Below the pieces are notes generated by a model, which did not search any database, had not been told where the DNA came from, and saw only the letters and a program-made list of their open reading frames with translations. 64,000 nucleotides of DNA from DASRDU01 sp035560235 (GTDB taxonomy: Bacteria; Acidobacteriota; Blastocatellia; RBC074), in the NCBI GenBank assembly GCA_035560235.1, contig DATMAG010000012.1:1-64000 (forward strand), read 5' to 3'. A program made the position numbers and the translations under genes. Positions 17,377 through 25,544 of the stretch are shown one piece after another (within the stretch, counting starts at the first letter, position 1; each line of letters begins with the position of its first letter).

Positions 17377-18809
17377 ATCGCTTTCCTTTCATCAAAGTGA
17401 GCCAGAAACTTCGGATTGCGCGCGGCCAGTTCGCCGTAAATCCGCAGGCACACATCCGTCCATCCGCGAATCCAGTCGCAGTAATGCAGATTCGCTTTGC
17501 CGGTGTCGCCGTATCGCACAAACGCTTCGTGGTAACAGCCGCCCGAACAGACAGGGCGCGCCCAGCAGGTGTTGCATTCCGGTTTGCGACTGATGTGACC
17601 GCGTTCGAGAAATTCAGCCTGCATCGTCCGGTCAATGCCCGCAGCGATGTGACCGAGTTTGTGCGAATCGGCGTCAACGAAGCGATGGCACGGCGCAATG
17701 TCTCCCGACGGGCTGACGCCGAGCAGTCCGAGTCCCGCGCCGCACGGATGAGCCTTGCTGACACCAGCGTGCAGTTCCTGCAACGTGTCGCTGACGTTCG
17801 AGAAGCCGTGATGCTCATCGCGCAGCGCGGATTCAAGATACTCTTCAGCAAGTTCGGTGAACTGTTCGAGAATGCTGTTGAGGCCGTTCGTGCCAATGGC
17901 GTAAAGCCGCACGGGCGAAGTCGTGACGGGCGCGAAACCGACTTCGTGAAATCCCATCTCGTCTTTCAGGTGGCGATAAATCTTCTTCACATCCACAACC
18001 TGCGAAGTCAGCGTGACGCGCGCGGCAATCGGGCGGGTTTTGTGTTTTGCGAGCAGCTCTCTGACTTTTGGCGCGATGATTTCATAACTGCCCTGGCCGT
18101 TTGAAAAGACGCGCAGCCGGTCGTTCATCTCCTGCGGCCCGTCAATGCTGATCGTCACGCCGACATTGTTTTCAGCGAGGTATTCAATCACCGGTTCAGT
18201 CAGCAGCGTGGCATTCGTCGTCAGGCTGAAGTCAATGTACTTGCCCGCTTCGTGTGCCTGCGCGCGGGCGTATTCGATGGTCGAACGCACGACCCTGAAA
18301 TTCATCAGCGTTTCGCCGCCAAAGAAAGTCAGGTGCACGGCGCGACGGCCCGGCGAACTGGCGAGCAGAAAATCAACCGCCGCGCGCGCCGTCTCTTCGC
18401 TCATGAATTTCGGCTTGCCTTCGGGCGTGGCGATGCGGTCTTCGCCAAACTCGTAGCAGTACTTGCACGACAGATTGCACTGATTGGTGACGTTGAGCAC
18501 CAGCGTTTGCAGCGGAAACGGCATCGGCGCTTTCTGCACTTCAATCGCAAAGCCGCTGCCGTTCGTGATCGCGTGAGACTGATACAACTCTTCAATGGCT
18601 TCATCCACATCAGCGGCAGCGAATCCCTGCGCCGTCATCTCAGCCGTCAGTTCATCGTGCGAACGGCTGTCAGATTCAAGCCGGTTGATGATCGCCGCTG
18701 ACAGATCATCGAGGGCAAAGATCGCGCCGCTCGGCACGAGATAAAGATACCGCTGCCCGCCGCCGCTGAATGAATGATATTCGCCGGGATGATATGAGTT
18801 CATACGCAA
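17373..18809 (-). CDS. qhpD: Radical SAM/SPASM crosslinking enzyme QhpD
   Basis: A 478-residue radical SAM enzyme. The SAM cluster ligands are C111-x3-C115-x2-C118 in TNQCNLSCKYCYEFGED, followed by LTFFGGETLMNF and TISIDGPQ. The C-terminal SPASM region has PCGAGLGLLGVSPSGDIAPC and CNTCWARPVCSGGC with a final HYC, enough for two auxiliary 4Fe-4S clusters. An N-terminal domain (about 1-95) resembles the peptide-recognition domain of such enzymes. QhpD forms the three thioether bonds within QhpC in the cytoplasm. It overlaps qhpC by 4 nt, so enzyme and substrate are co-translated. Confidence 0.93.
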   Translation of the reverse strand: MRMNSYHPGEYHSFSGGGQRYLYLVPSGAIFALDDLSAAIINRLESDSRSHDELTAEMTAQGFAAADVDEAIEELYQSHAITNGSGFAIEVQKAPMPFPLQTLVLNVTNQCNLSCKYCYEFGEDRIATPEGKPKFMSEETARAAVDFLLASSPGRRAVHLTFFGGETLMNFRVVRSTIEYARAQAHEAGKYIDFSLTTNATLLTEPVIEYLAENNVGVTISIDGPQEMNDRLRVFSNGQGSYEIIAPKVRELLAKHKTRPIAARVTLTSQVVDVKKIYRHLKDEMGFHEVGFAPVTTSPVRLYAIGTNGLNSILEQFTELAEEYLESALRDEHHGFSNVSDTLQELHAGVSKAHPCGAGLGLLGVSPSGDIAPCHRFVDADSHKLGHIAAGIDRTMQAEFLERGHISRKPECNTCWARPVCSGGCYHEAFVRYGDTGKANLHYCDWIRGWTDVCLRIYGELAARNPKFLAHFDERKAI

Positions 18810-18817
18810 ACCGTTTC

Positions 18818-18962
18818 ATCCACGAAGCCACACGAAGAATCACGAAGTTTCTTGACAGGATTTACAGGATGAGCAGGATAAGACAGATCATTTCAACGTC
18901 ATAATCCTGCTCATCCTGTAAATCCTGTCTGATGCTTCTTCGTGTTGGTGTGACTTCGCGGA
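18818..18962. repeat. Two nested inverted repeats upstream of qhpD
   Basis: The outer arms are CACGAAG-type units (18818-18848 facing about 18933-18962). Inside lies a second, perfect 26-nt pair: 18854-18879 (GACAGGATTTACAGGATGAG then CAGGAT) facing 18904-18929, with a 24-nt loop. The two pairs use different unit sequences, as if one element had entered the loop of another. The structure separates the TPP-enzyme relic from qhpD. Confidence 0.9.
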
Positions 18963-18972
18963 TTGTCCTGCT

Positions 18973-19441
18973 TCAGTGCGCCAGCGCGCCGCCGCCCGGT
19001 TCGGGGTTGAGCGCCACGCCGGGGGGGTAATGCTTCGCTGACGTGAATTCCTTGATCGCCTGCACAACGCAGATTTTCCTGGAACAGGTACATATGCATC
19101 GAACGCGCTGAACCGGCTGCGCTCGGCCACAGGCCCCACGAATTGTTGTTGTAAACAGCCGCGATGACCGGGATTTTGTATTTCGCCGCCGTGTCCATTT
19201 CAAAGAGGCCGTAAGCGGCTCCGGCGTCGCTCGTCACGCACAGCACGGGCGCGCCGCGATATGCTGCCTGCGAGCCGATGCCTCTTTGCGCGGCTGCGCC
19301 TGCGCCAGTCATCATCGCCCGGTCGGGGCCGATGGCGCCGTACTGATAAGCGCAGACGACGCTCTGGCCCGGACGCATCGCGCGCATCCAGCGGCCTGAG
19401 AACAAGCCGCTCGCCCAGCCGCCCAGGCCCGTTACGGTCTG
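18973..19441 (-). pseudogene. Relic of a thiamine pyrophosphate-dependent enzyme, C-terminal domain
   Basis: Frames on the minus strand together give a TPP-binding C-terminal domain: VTGLGGWASGLFSGRWMRAM, then GPDRAMMTGAGAAAQRGIGS, then VLCVTSDAGAAYGLFEMDTA and VIAAVYNNNSWG. Near 19075 the frame shifts and the typical end YPPGVALNPEPGGGALAH follows to a stop at 18973. The N-terminal two domains are missing, so it is a degraded piece of an acetolactate-synthase-like or oxalyl-CoA-decarboxylase-like gene. It sits between the nucleotidyltransferase and qhpD and separates qhpA from the rest of the cluster. Confidence 0.75.
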
Positions 19442-19579
19442 CTAAAGACGCCGCGCCTTGCATAGTTCTCAAGCGTGTCAGCCGCGATTTCAATGTCTGA
19501 ATTCCGGGGCGCTGGGTTGATTTTCTGTTTCAGCTTTGCCGCAGACATAAGCAGATAAATTGTTCCGGTTCTCCCGGCG

Positions 19580-20203
19580 TTATTCCTCGTCGTCATACTT
19601 GCCCGGCTCGGTCGTCCTGCCGTCAGAGAGATCACACAGGCGGCGAAAATTCGGCAGCATTGCCAGCCACACATCTTCGCCAGCGGTTTCAACTACCTTT
19701 TATTTCACTGCCGGGCGATCAACCAGCTTTGGTTGTTTGAGCAGAAAGACGATGTCATCCGGATCCTTTTGCCGCCCGGCATTGAGCTTCAGAATGATCA
19801 GCCATTCAGGCAGCACCACGCGCAGGCCGTTTGGCAGGGCGACGGCTTCTTTCAGGGCGGCCCGGTAATATTTCTCGTAACCATCATTTTTGACAATCCA
19901 GTCAACTTGTACTTCGTATTTGCCAACCTGAAGCGTGTAGCTGCTGCCACCAAAGATCAGCCTGTGTTGCGGCGTCAGCGACAGATTTTTTGAGGCGATA
20001 ATGTCAACGTCTCTGGTCAGGCGCGGGCTGCCGTAAATGTGCATGGCCAGCCCGCCCGCAATCGCCCATTCGGCCTCTTCCTGAGCGGCCAGTTGCGCCA
20101 CCTGCTGCACTGCCTCAATTCCTGTATCCGTTGAGATCGTCGGGCTGGCGACGTTTTGCAGCATCCGCTCGACAAGCTGTTGATAGTCACTCTCGCTCAT
20201 CAA
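19580..20203 (-). pseudogene. Nucleotidyltransferase-fold protein with in-frame TAA
   Basis: From the ATG at 20201-20203 the frame gives 167 residues and stops at a TAA at 19700-19702. It has the nucleotidyltransferase pattern AIAGGLAMHIYGSPRLTRDV followed by DII, as in MNT/AbiEii/DUF6036-type proteins. The same frame stays open after the TAA for 39 more codons (KVVETAGEDVWLAMLPNF, then RRLCDLSDGRTTEP and GKYDDEE) to a TAA at 19580-19582, and this tail reads like natural protein. So the gene may carry a recent nonsense mutation, or the shorter product may suffice. It begins 25 nt after qhpA. No partner antitoxin is visible. Confidence 0.65.
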
Positions 20204-20228
20204 AATGATTCATTGATTTCTGACAGAA

Positions 20229-21986
20229 TCACCGCGCCACTTCAGGCTGATCCCATTTCACATAAAGCGGCACGGTCACGATCAGGTATGAACGCGCGGT
20301 CAGCGGTTTTACTTCCTTTGCGTCCCTGGCAGGTTCCTTCGGCCTGTATGTCGCCACGATCCACAGGTCGCCGTAATTGTTGCGCTCGAATTTGCGTTTC
20401 GGGTTCGGGCCTTCGATGGACGGTGTGAACAGGCCGGTTGCGCTGAGCGTGCCGGAGTAGTCCTTGTCGTCGTCATCGTAAATGGCCGGGAACTCTTCGA
20501 CCGACCATTCAGCGTCAACGGGGCCGAGCGACAGATCATCGGCGGTCTGCGGTTTGTTGTCGGGGCCGCGCTGGTATGCGATGGCTTCAAACTGCCAGTA
20601 GCCTTTCGGGTACTTCACTCCGCCGAGGCGGGCGAGCGCGTTGTCAGGGTTGACCTTGATGTAATCAATTTTGTCGTAAACGGTCACGGCTCCGGGCGCG
20701 AAGGAGCGACGCACTGCAATGTCGCGTTTGCCGGGTGCGGCGTTCGCGGCGGTTTCGACTTCGACGGTGATGAGGTCGGGCGTGACGCTGATGACTTTTT
20801 TGACGCTGACGCCGGGGCCGAAATCAATCTCATCGGCTTTCAGATCGGCGGGAAAGTTTGCGCCGAAAATTTTCACCTGCGCGGTTGAGGGCGACTGCAG
20901 CGAAAAACGATCAAGGCCAAGCACCATCGGTTCGGCGCTCACGCGGCGCAGCGTCACGTCAAGGCCGAATTCTTCGTAAGCGCCCCAGAACCAGCGGCCA
21001 TCCATCTGCGACCAGTCGCGCGAAACCATCATCACTTCGCGCATCTCTTTCGGATCGGCGGTTGAAATGTTGCCGCCGTTGCCGCCGCTTTCGGCGCTGC
21101 TCTGCGAACGCCCGCGCCAGCTGTAGCCCGTGTAAACGAGGCTGCGGCCTGTGCGGGCGATGGTCACACCGTCCTTGACGTAAGTCAGTTTTGTGCGCGT
21201 CGTGAATTCGTCTTCAGCCGCGCCGGGTTCGATAATGACTTCGCCATAGACGCGGCCTCTGCCGATCTGATAGCCGGTGACGAGCCAGCGACCGGCGAGT
21301 TTCGGTGCGCGCAGATTGGCGCGCCACGCGGCCCATTCGGGAGTGTTGAGCGGAAATGTCTTTGCCAGAAATTCAACGGCGCGGTCTGACGGGTGGCGCA
21401 GGTCAGTGCCGGGCGGCGGTGGCGGCGCATCAGGCGGCGGCGGAAAACGGCGAAAGCCCTGAAACTCAGCGACAGGGAAGTAGCCGATGTGCATGTTGAC
21501 GAGCAGATCCCATTCTTCCTTCGAGCGCCGCTGCGAGATGATGCGCCCGTAGGTGTGACAGATGACGCAGGCATTGCGCACACTTTCATCCGGCACGGTT
21601 TCATCCTGAATGCGATGCTCGGCCTCATAAAGCGCGGGCCGGGCTTCCTCGGGCGCGAGGCCGTGATTGCTGCTCAGATAGCGCACGATCTGGCGGGCCT
21701 CGTCGGGCGTGAGCGTCACGCCGTTGAGGCGCACCATGCGTTTGATCGCCTGCTGCCAGCCTTCAGGCGTGGTGCGCTCCCACGAAATGCGTGTCAGGCG
21801 GCCCTTGTCGTCCTTCTTGTGGCAGGACGAACACTTGTCAATGACGAGTTGACTGGTTACGGGAATGCCTTCTTCGCTGGATTCTTTCGGCTTGTCCTGG
21901 GGCGATGATTGCGAGCGCACAGCAAAGTTGGGCGGCAGCGCCAGCAGCAGCATGGCTGCAATTAACAGAAGCCTGAGTCCCCGCAT
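20229..21986 (-). CDS. qhpA: Quinohemoprotein amine dehydrogenase alpha subunit (diheme QhpA)
   Basis: A 585-residue exported subunit. Residues 1-23 form a signal peptide (MRGLRLLLIAAMLLLALPPN). Two c-type heme sites follow: C52-x2-C55-H56 (KCSSCHKKDD) and C139-x2-C142-H143 (ACVICHTYGR). Downstream are the Ig-like and beta-barrel domains of the family (PF09098, PF09099, PF09100, PF14930 by recollection). It passes electrons from CTQ in QhpC to external acceptors while primary amines are oxidised to aldehydes plus ammonia in the periplasm. A proline-rich PPPPDAPPPPPG loop near residue 185 looks like a local insertion. The upstream gene start is preceded by GCGAGGG. Confidence 0.93.
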   Translation of the reverse strand: MRGLRLLLIAAMLLLALPPNFAVRSQSSPQDKPKESSEEGIPVTSQLVIDKCSSCHKKDDKGRLTRISWERTTPEGWQQAIKRMVRLNGVTLTPDEARQIVRYLSSNHGLAPEEARPALYEAEHRIQDETVPDESVRNACVICHTYGRIISQRRSKEEWDLLVNMHIGYFPVAEFQGFRRFPPPPDAPPPPPGTDLRHPSDRAVEFLAKTFPLNTPEWAAWRANLRAPKLAGRWLVTGYQIGRGRVYGEVIIEPGAAEDEFTTRTKLTYVKDGVTIARTGRSLVYTGYSWRGRSQSSAESGGNGGNISTADPKEMREVMMVSRDWSQMDGRWFWGAYEEFGLDVTLRRVSAEPMVLGLDRFSLQSPSTAQVKIFGANFPADLKADEIDFGPGVSVKKVISVTPDLITVEVETAANAAPGKRDIAVRRSFAPGAVTVYDKIDYIKVNPDNALARLGGVKYPKGYWQFEAIAYQRGPDNKPQTADDLSLGPVDAEWSVEEFPAIYDDDDKDYSGTLSATGLFTPSIEGPNPKRKFERNNYGDLWIVATYRPKEPARDAKEVKPLTARSYLIVTVPLYVKWDQPEVAR

Positions 21987-22312
21987 GGCATCCCTCGCTA
22001 TTCTGCTGAAAAGGTCAGCGCAAAATCCGGCTGGATTGAATCAGCCATTTGTCTGAGGCTGAAGTTATAGAACCTGACGACTCTGCTTATGACGCTGACT
22101 GGATTGTATGCAAGGTGGGGTAAAAAGCAATTGGCCACAGGCGGGCAGGGGATTTTGCTGAATCAGGAAGGGCGCGAAAAGCATGTCCGGCAGAGACTCC
22201 GGGTTGCTGCTGCTCCCGGGCAGGACGCTTCGCGAGGGCAGCAGCAACCCGGAATCTCTGCCGGACATTTCCGTGTCGGTCACTCAGTCTGTTCAGGTGA
22301 AAAGCCAGGTAT
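21987..22312. other. Intergenic region upstream of qhpA with a long inverted repeat
   Basis: This 326-bp gap separates qhpA from the unknown gene at 22313-22750. It should hold the qhpA promoter, though I could not define boxes or an AraC-type operator with confidence. The half nearest the unknown gene is occupied by the inverted repeat at 22184-22267. Confidence 0.5.
22184..22267. repeat. 30-bp inverted repeat (one mismatch)
   Basis: Arm one 22184-22213 (TGTCCGGCAGAGACTCCGGG then TTGCTGCTGC) pairs with arm two 22238-22267 with a single mismatch; the loop is 24 nt. It lies 46 nt downstream of the unknown minus-strand gene ending at 22313 and upstream of qhpA, so it can end one transcript before the next begins. 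There is no T-run. Confidence 0.88.
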
Positions 22313-22750
22313 TCAGCTCTGTGCCTTCACCGTGGCCCAGCGGGCGAACAGCTTGCGGCGGCTGGCCATAAGCTCCTTCGCGTTCGGAATCTTCATTACC
22401 AGTTGTTCGAGGTGCAGCAAGTAATTCGGATCACCGAAGGCTTCGCGGATTTCGGCAATGAATGGTTCGACGCGGGCGAAGATGCCGATGTGTTCGGTGT
22501 TGGCTTCGAGAAAGAGCTTCTCGTCAATCCCGCCGTTGTTGACGAGTGAGGCGGCCATGTCCCAGTAGGACGTGACCATCCGGTAACGGGCGCTCTGCTG
22601 CTGCCCGCTCAGCATCAGCTTCACAATCTCCGTCGCGCTTTCGGGATTGAATTCGGTGAAGTACCACGCGCGGGCCTCGCGCATTGCTCCGTCGCGGCGC
22701 AGTTCATAGAGTTTCAGAATCGCCTGTACGTCCGCTTGTTTAGCTTCCAT
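22313..22750 (-). CDS. Unknown protein, DUF4760-like
   Basis: A 145-residue soluble, mostly helical protein starting MEAKQADVQAILKLYELRRD, with an AGAAGAA-type ribosome binding site before the ATG at 22748-22750. The pattern YFTEFNPESATEIVKLML and YWDMAASLVNNGGIDEKLF recalls DUF4760-type proteins. Function is unknown. It lies between the TPR protein and qhpA, same strand, but is separated from qhpA by an inverted repeat. I have no evidence that it takes part in amine oxidation. Confidence 0.7.
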   Translation of the reverse strand: MEAKQADVQAILKLYELRRDGAMREARAWYFTEFNPESATEIVKLMLSGQQQSARYRMVTSYWDMAASLVNNGGIDEKLFLEANTEHIGIFARVEPFIAEIREAFGDPNYLLHLEQLVMKIPNAKELMASRRKLFARWATVKAQS

Positions 22751-22793
22751 TATTCTTCTTCTCCGGGTGATGAGTCAGAAAGCAGAGAGCAGC

Positions 22794-22856
22794 CACGAAT
22801 GAACACCGATCTCTGCGGACTGCACAAGGTTTCTGCTTGATCGGTGTTCATTTGTG
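22794..22856. repeat. Inverted repeat of CACGAATGAACACCGAT type
   Basis: Arms 22794-22810 (CACGAATGAACACCGAT) and 22840-22856 pair with one mismatch around a 29-nt loop. It lies between the TPR gene stop (22861) and the start of the unknown gene (22750), so it would form a hairpin right at the 3' end of the TPR message. The unit is related to the larger copy at 34268-34362. Confidence 0.85.
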
Positions 22857-22860
22857 TGAA

Positions 22861-23589
22861 TCAGCGGCTGCTCCTGCTGTCAGCAGGTTGATTCGCCTGG
22901 CCGCTCAGTTTCAGTTCCGCGATCAGGCGCGGAGCGCTGCCATCGAGCAGGCGGTGGCAGAGTTGCAGATTGTGGCTCGCTTCGCTGAGCCTGCCGCCGG
23001 ATTGTTTCAGCGCGAGATCGAACTGCTCAAGCGCGTCGGTCGGCTGTCCGTTGAGCGCCAGAATGACGCCGAGGTTGTTGTGAATCTGCGGCAGATACCG
23101 GCTGCGCTGTCTGAGCGCCTGACGAAGGCGGCTGATGGCGGCCTGGTAATCGCCATCGCGGGCGAGAAGGATGCCGAGTTCCATCAGTGCTTCAGTCTGT
23201 CGCTCGCCCGAATGCTGCGCTGCCTGAATGAAGGCGGCTCTGGCTTCAGCCAGGCGGCCCAGTTCCTTCAGCGCAAGGCCGAGCGCATAAGAGGCCTTCG
23301 GGTAGCTGCCCGCTCTGATTTTAATGGCCTCGCGAAATTCGGTGACGGCGCTGCTCATCTGCCGCAACTGATAATAACAGGCGCCGATGTTGTAACGGGC
23401 CTGCGCGGCCTGTTCGCTGCTGAGGAGCGGCAGGGCGACACGATATTGAAAGATCGCCATTTCATACTGGCCAAGCGCGAACAAAGCGTTGCCCTGTTCC
23501 ATGGCCTCACTGGCGCTGTCGGCGCGCACAGGCAGCAGCGCTGCAGACAGCAGCAGAAACACAAACACGACACGTCGAACGTTCAGCAT
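22861..23589 (-). CDS. Exported TPR-repeat protein
   Basis: A 242-residue protein with a signal peptide (MLNVRRVVFVFLLLSAALLP, cleavage probably after VRA). It contains about five tetratricopeptide repeats, for example YEMAIFQYRVALPLLSSEQA, ARYNIGACYYQLRQMSSAVT and IHNNLGVILALNGQPTDALE. TPR arrays bind other proteins, so an assembly or scaffold role in the periplasm is possible. It lies between the AraC regulator and qhpA on the same strand. No homologue is a standard member of qhp clusters as far as I know. Confidence 0.85.
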   Translation of the reverse strand: MLNVRRVVFVFLLLSAALLPVRADSASEAMEQGNALFALGQYEMAIFQYRVALPLLSSEQAAQARYNIGACYYQLRQMSSAVTEFREAIKIRAGSYPKASYALGLALKELGRLAEARAAFIQAAQHSGERQTEALMELGILLARDGDYQAAISRLRQALRQRSRYLPQIHNNLGVILALNGQPTDALEQFDLALKQSGGRLSEASHNLQLCHRLLDGSAPRLIAELKLSGQANQPADSRSSR

Positions 23590-23701
23590 AGACTCTCCTT
23601 TCCGACTGGTTCAGATCCGGATGATGAAAAGGAGTGTAGCGGCTCTCCGCTCAGGCGTCTTTTCTGTGGCTGCTCTTTTTTATGCGTGATTGCTGCGCGC
23701 A

Positions 23702-24571
23702 TCAGCGCAGCACGGCATCACGATAAGCCTTCGGCGTCATTGCCGTGAACTTGCGAAAGAGCGTGGTGAAGTGGCTCTGATTCTTGAAGCCTGCGCGCGC
23801 CGAGATTTCAACGATGGGCAGTTCGTCGTCCGAGAGCAGTTGTCTGGCGCGCTCGATGCGCTGCTGCCAGAGGTACTGCTGCGGCGTCATTCCGGTCGAG
23901 CGTTTGAAGGCGCGGGCGAAATGAAACGGACTCAGGCCGACGGCTTCGGCAATCTCTTCGAGCGTCAGATCAGCTTCGAGATTTTCACTGATGAATTCCT
24001 GCGCGCGCCGCAGCCGCCAGCCCGACAATCCGCCGTTGAAGGACGGCATCCGTTCTCCCGCGTTCGTGTAATGCCGGATCAGATGCAGCGAGAGCGTATG
24101 AATCAGCGAATCGGTGTAAAGGCGGCCCGCCGGTGTTTCTGATTCGGCTTCGCGCAGCAGCGCCAGCCCGATCTGCTGAATCAGCGGATCTTCGCGGTCG
24201 TAAGTTTCAAGCAGTTCCACGCGGCCCGGATAAAACGCATCCGAGGCGGCGCGTTCAAGCAGTTGCGGGTCGAGAAAGAGCGAAAGGCCTTCGACCTCCT
24301 CCCTGAAGATGAGCGAAACGGGCTGCCCCGAAGGCACCAGACAGAGACTGCCCGGCCCGCGCTCGGTGGTGCGCAGCGTGCCGGTGGCGGTCTGCCTGCG
24401 GGTCAGTCCCGCACCTTCCAGCATCACCGTCAGCCCGTGTCCGTCAAACGTGCGCTCGCTCATTTCCCCGCGTCCCGCGCGCCAGTGAGCGAGCTTCAGG
24501 CCGGGCCAGTTGAAGCTGTTGTCGAAGATGAATGGATAGTGAACCGGAACTGTGTCTGGACTGGTCTTCAT
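23702..24571 (-). CDS. qhpR: AraC-family regulator, likely QhpR
   Basis: A 289-residue regulator. The N-terminal part is a cupin-like ligand-binding domain (LVPSGQPVSLIF). The C-terminal part has the two AraC helix-turn-helix motifs: LTLEEIAEAVGLSPFHFARA, with FKRSTGMTPQQYLWQQRIER, and PIVEISARAGFKNQSHFTTL, with FRKFTAMTPKAYR. In Paracoccus the qhp operon is activated by the AraC-type QhpR in response to amines. This gene heads the same-strand run leading into qhpA, so the same role is inferred. The DNA site could not be located. Confidence 0.8.
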   Translation of the reverse strand: MKTSPDTVPVHYPFIFDNSFNWPGLKLAHWRAGRGEMSERTFDGHGLTVMLEGAGLTRRQTATGTLRTTERGPGSLCLVPSGQPVSLIFREEVEGLSLFLDPQLLERAASDAFYPGRVELLETYDREDPLIQQIGLALLREAESETPAGRLYTDSLIHTLSLHLIRHYTNAGERMPSFNGGLSGWRLRRAQEFISENLEADLTLEEIAEAVGLSPFHFARAFKRSTGMTPQQYLWQQRIERARQLLSDDELPIVEISARAGFKNQSHFTTLFRKFTAMTPKAYRDAVLR

Positions 24572-24725
24572 AAGCCGAATTTCCTGAGCAGATGATGGTT
24601 CAGCAAAAGCCGCGCCGGAGCCTGAGCAGACCGCAGCGAAGACTCAGTTTCTGAGTACGTGTGAGCGGGCTGTCAGGTTTCAGGCTGTTCGACAGCGGCT
24701 GATGAATGAAGGGAAGAGGGATCCC

Positions 24726-24811
24726 TCTGGAGCGCGGGCATCCCTGCCTGCAGGTTCTCCGCGAAAGACCCGTTTCGCAAGACAGGCGGGCAGGGATGTT
24801 CGCGCTCCAGA
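24726..24811. repeat. Inverted repeat, TCTGGAGCGCG...CATCCCTGCC arms
   Basis: Arm one (24726-24750) pairs with arm two (about 24783-24811) apart from a two-base difference and a small bulge near the loop. The 32-nt loop includes CGAAAGACCCGTTTCGC, which can form its own small hairpin. It lies upstream of qhpR and opposite a degraded plus-strand gene. Its unit differs from the short-period arrays elsewhere in the window. Confidence 0.85.
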
Positions 24812-24900
24812 GGATGAAGCCGCCTGCAATGCTTTATTGCGGCAGATTTTTGACAAGCCGGAAGCGGAGCGGTAAATTGCGCGCGTCAGCAGAAGTTTAA

Positions 24901-25056
24901 TGGCAGCGCGGTCATTTCACACTCAGGCTGCGCTCCGGCAGCGATGCTGATTGTCGTTTTGCCGACGCGCTGCACGGATTTAAAGAGTGGATGGGCTTCG
25001 ATGAAACGAAAGCAGCACTGAAAGGTGATTACCCGACCCTGGGTGTGATTGCCTGA
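24901..25056 (+). pseudogene. C-terminal coding remnant of an unidentified gene
   Basis: The plus-strand frame ending in the TGA at 25054-25056 reads WQRGHFTLRLRSGSDADCRF and then ADALHGFKEWMGFDETKA, ending KGDYPTLGVIA. It is blocked upstream by a TAA at 24898-24900 and has no start codon in a sensible place. The composition looks like genuine protein, and a strong hairpin with a T-run begins 9 nt after the stop. I read it as the last 50 or so codons of a deleted gene. The family is not recognised. Confidence 0.45.
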
Positions 25057-25064
25057 GTTGGCAG

Positions 25065-25095
25065 GGCCGCCCTGAAGAGGGCGGCCTTCGTTTTT
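25065..25095 (+). terminator. Rho-independent terminator
   Basis: A perfect 9-bp GC-rich stem (GGCCGCCCT at 25065-25073, AGGGCGGCC at 25078-25086) with a GAAG tetraloop is followed by TTCGTTTTT. The orientation is plus strand, matching the coding remnant that ends at 25056. On the minus strand no T-run follows, so it would not stop the anti-sigma operon. Confidence 0.9.
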
Positions 25096-25127
25096 CAATG
25101 GCCTGCCGGGCGTCATCACGGGCAGCT

Positions 25128-25544
25128 TTACTTGTTTCCCAGCCTGGTCAGGAATCTTCTCAACCAGGATTCGGATGACGCTTGCGGCGCGGTCATTGCT
25201 CTGGTGGCTGAGGGAGCTGAGACGCTGTTTGTGGTTTTTTGCAAAGCCCTGGCGAACTCCACCCGCTGCCGCCGTTCGGGCGAATTCAGATAGTGCTGCT
25301 CAAAGCGTGCGCTGTCGGCTGCGTTCAGTTCCTCGCGCACATAAAGATCAATCAGTTCGGTTTCGATCATTTGCAGTTCGGCGAACACCTGATCGTCAGT
25401 CAGGTAATCCTTCTCAAAGGCGGATTGTTCCGCCTCGGACATTTCGCCCAGCAGATAGCGCACATATTTGCTCTGATGGTCTTTTTCCTGCGCCACAGAC
25501 CGGAATCCGTCTCCTCCTGCGAGAGGAGCAGAAAGTGATTTCAA
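25128..25544 (-). CDS. Putative anti-sigma factor
   Basis: A 138-residue protein with the acidobacterial anti-sigma-like pattern YVRYLLGEMSEAEQSAFEKD and ELIDLYVREELNAADSARFE, then QHYLNSPERRQRVEFARAL. It lacks a zinc-binding HxxxCxxC motif and has no membrane helix, so it may be only the sigma-binding region of such factors. Its start codon overlaps the stop of the sigma gene (25541-25544), the usual layout for sigma/anti-sigma pairs. Confidence 0.7.
   Translation of the reverse strand: MKSLSAPLAGGDGFRSVAQEKDHQSKYVRYLLGEMSEAEQSAFEKDYLTDDQVFAELQMIETELIDLYVREELNAADSARFEQHYLNSPERRQRVEFARALQKTTNSVSAPSATRAMTAPQASSESWLRRFLTRLGNK

Larger units (their letters stand above)
24572..25127. other. 556-bp region with an inverted repeat, a coding relic and a terminator
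   Basis: No intact gene is seen between qhpR and the anti-sigma gene. The region holds the inverted repeat at 24726-24811, a plus-strand coding remnant ending at 25056 and the strong plus-strand hairpin at 25065-25095. It should also contain the qhpR promoter. Confidence 0.6.

Noticed and set aside
19580..20203. Nucleotidyltransferase as the toxin of an AbiEii-type toxin-antitoxin pair
   Set aside because: No antitoxin gene is adjacent on either side.
22313..22750. Unknown gene upstream of qhpA as an extra QHNDH subunit
   Set aside because: No signal peptide, heme site or cofactor motif is seen, and an inverted repeat separates it from qhpA.
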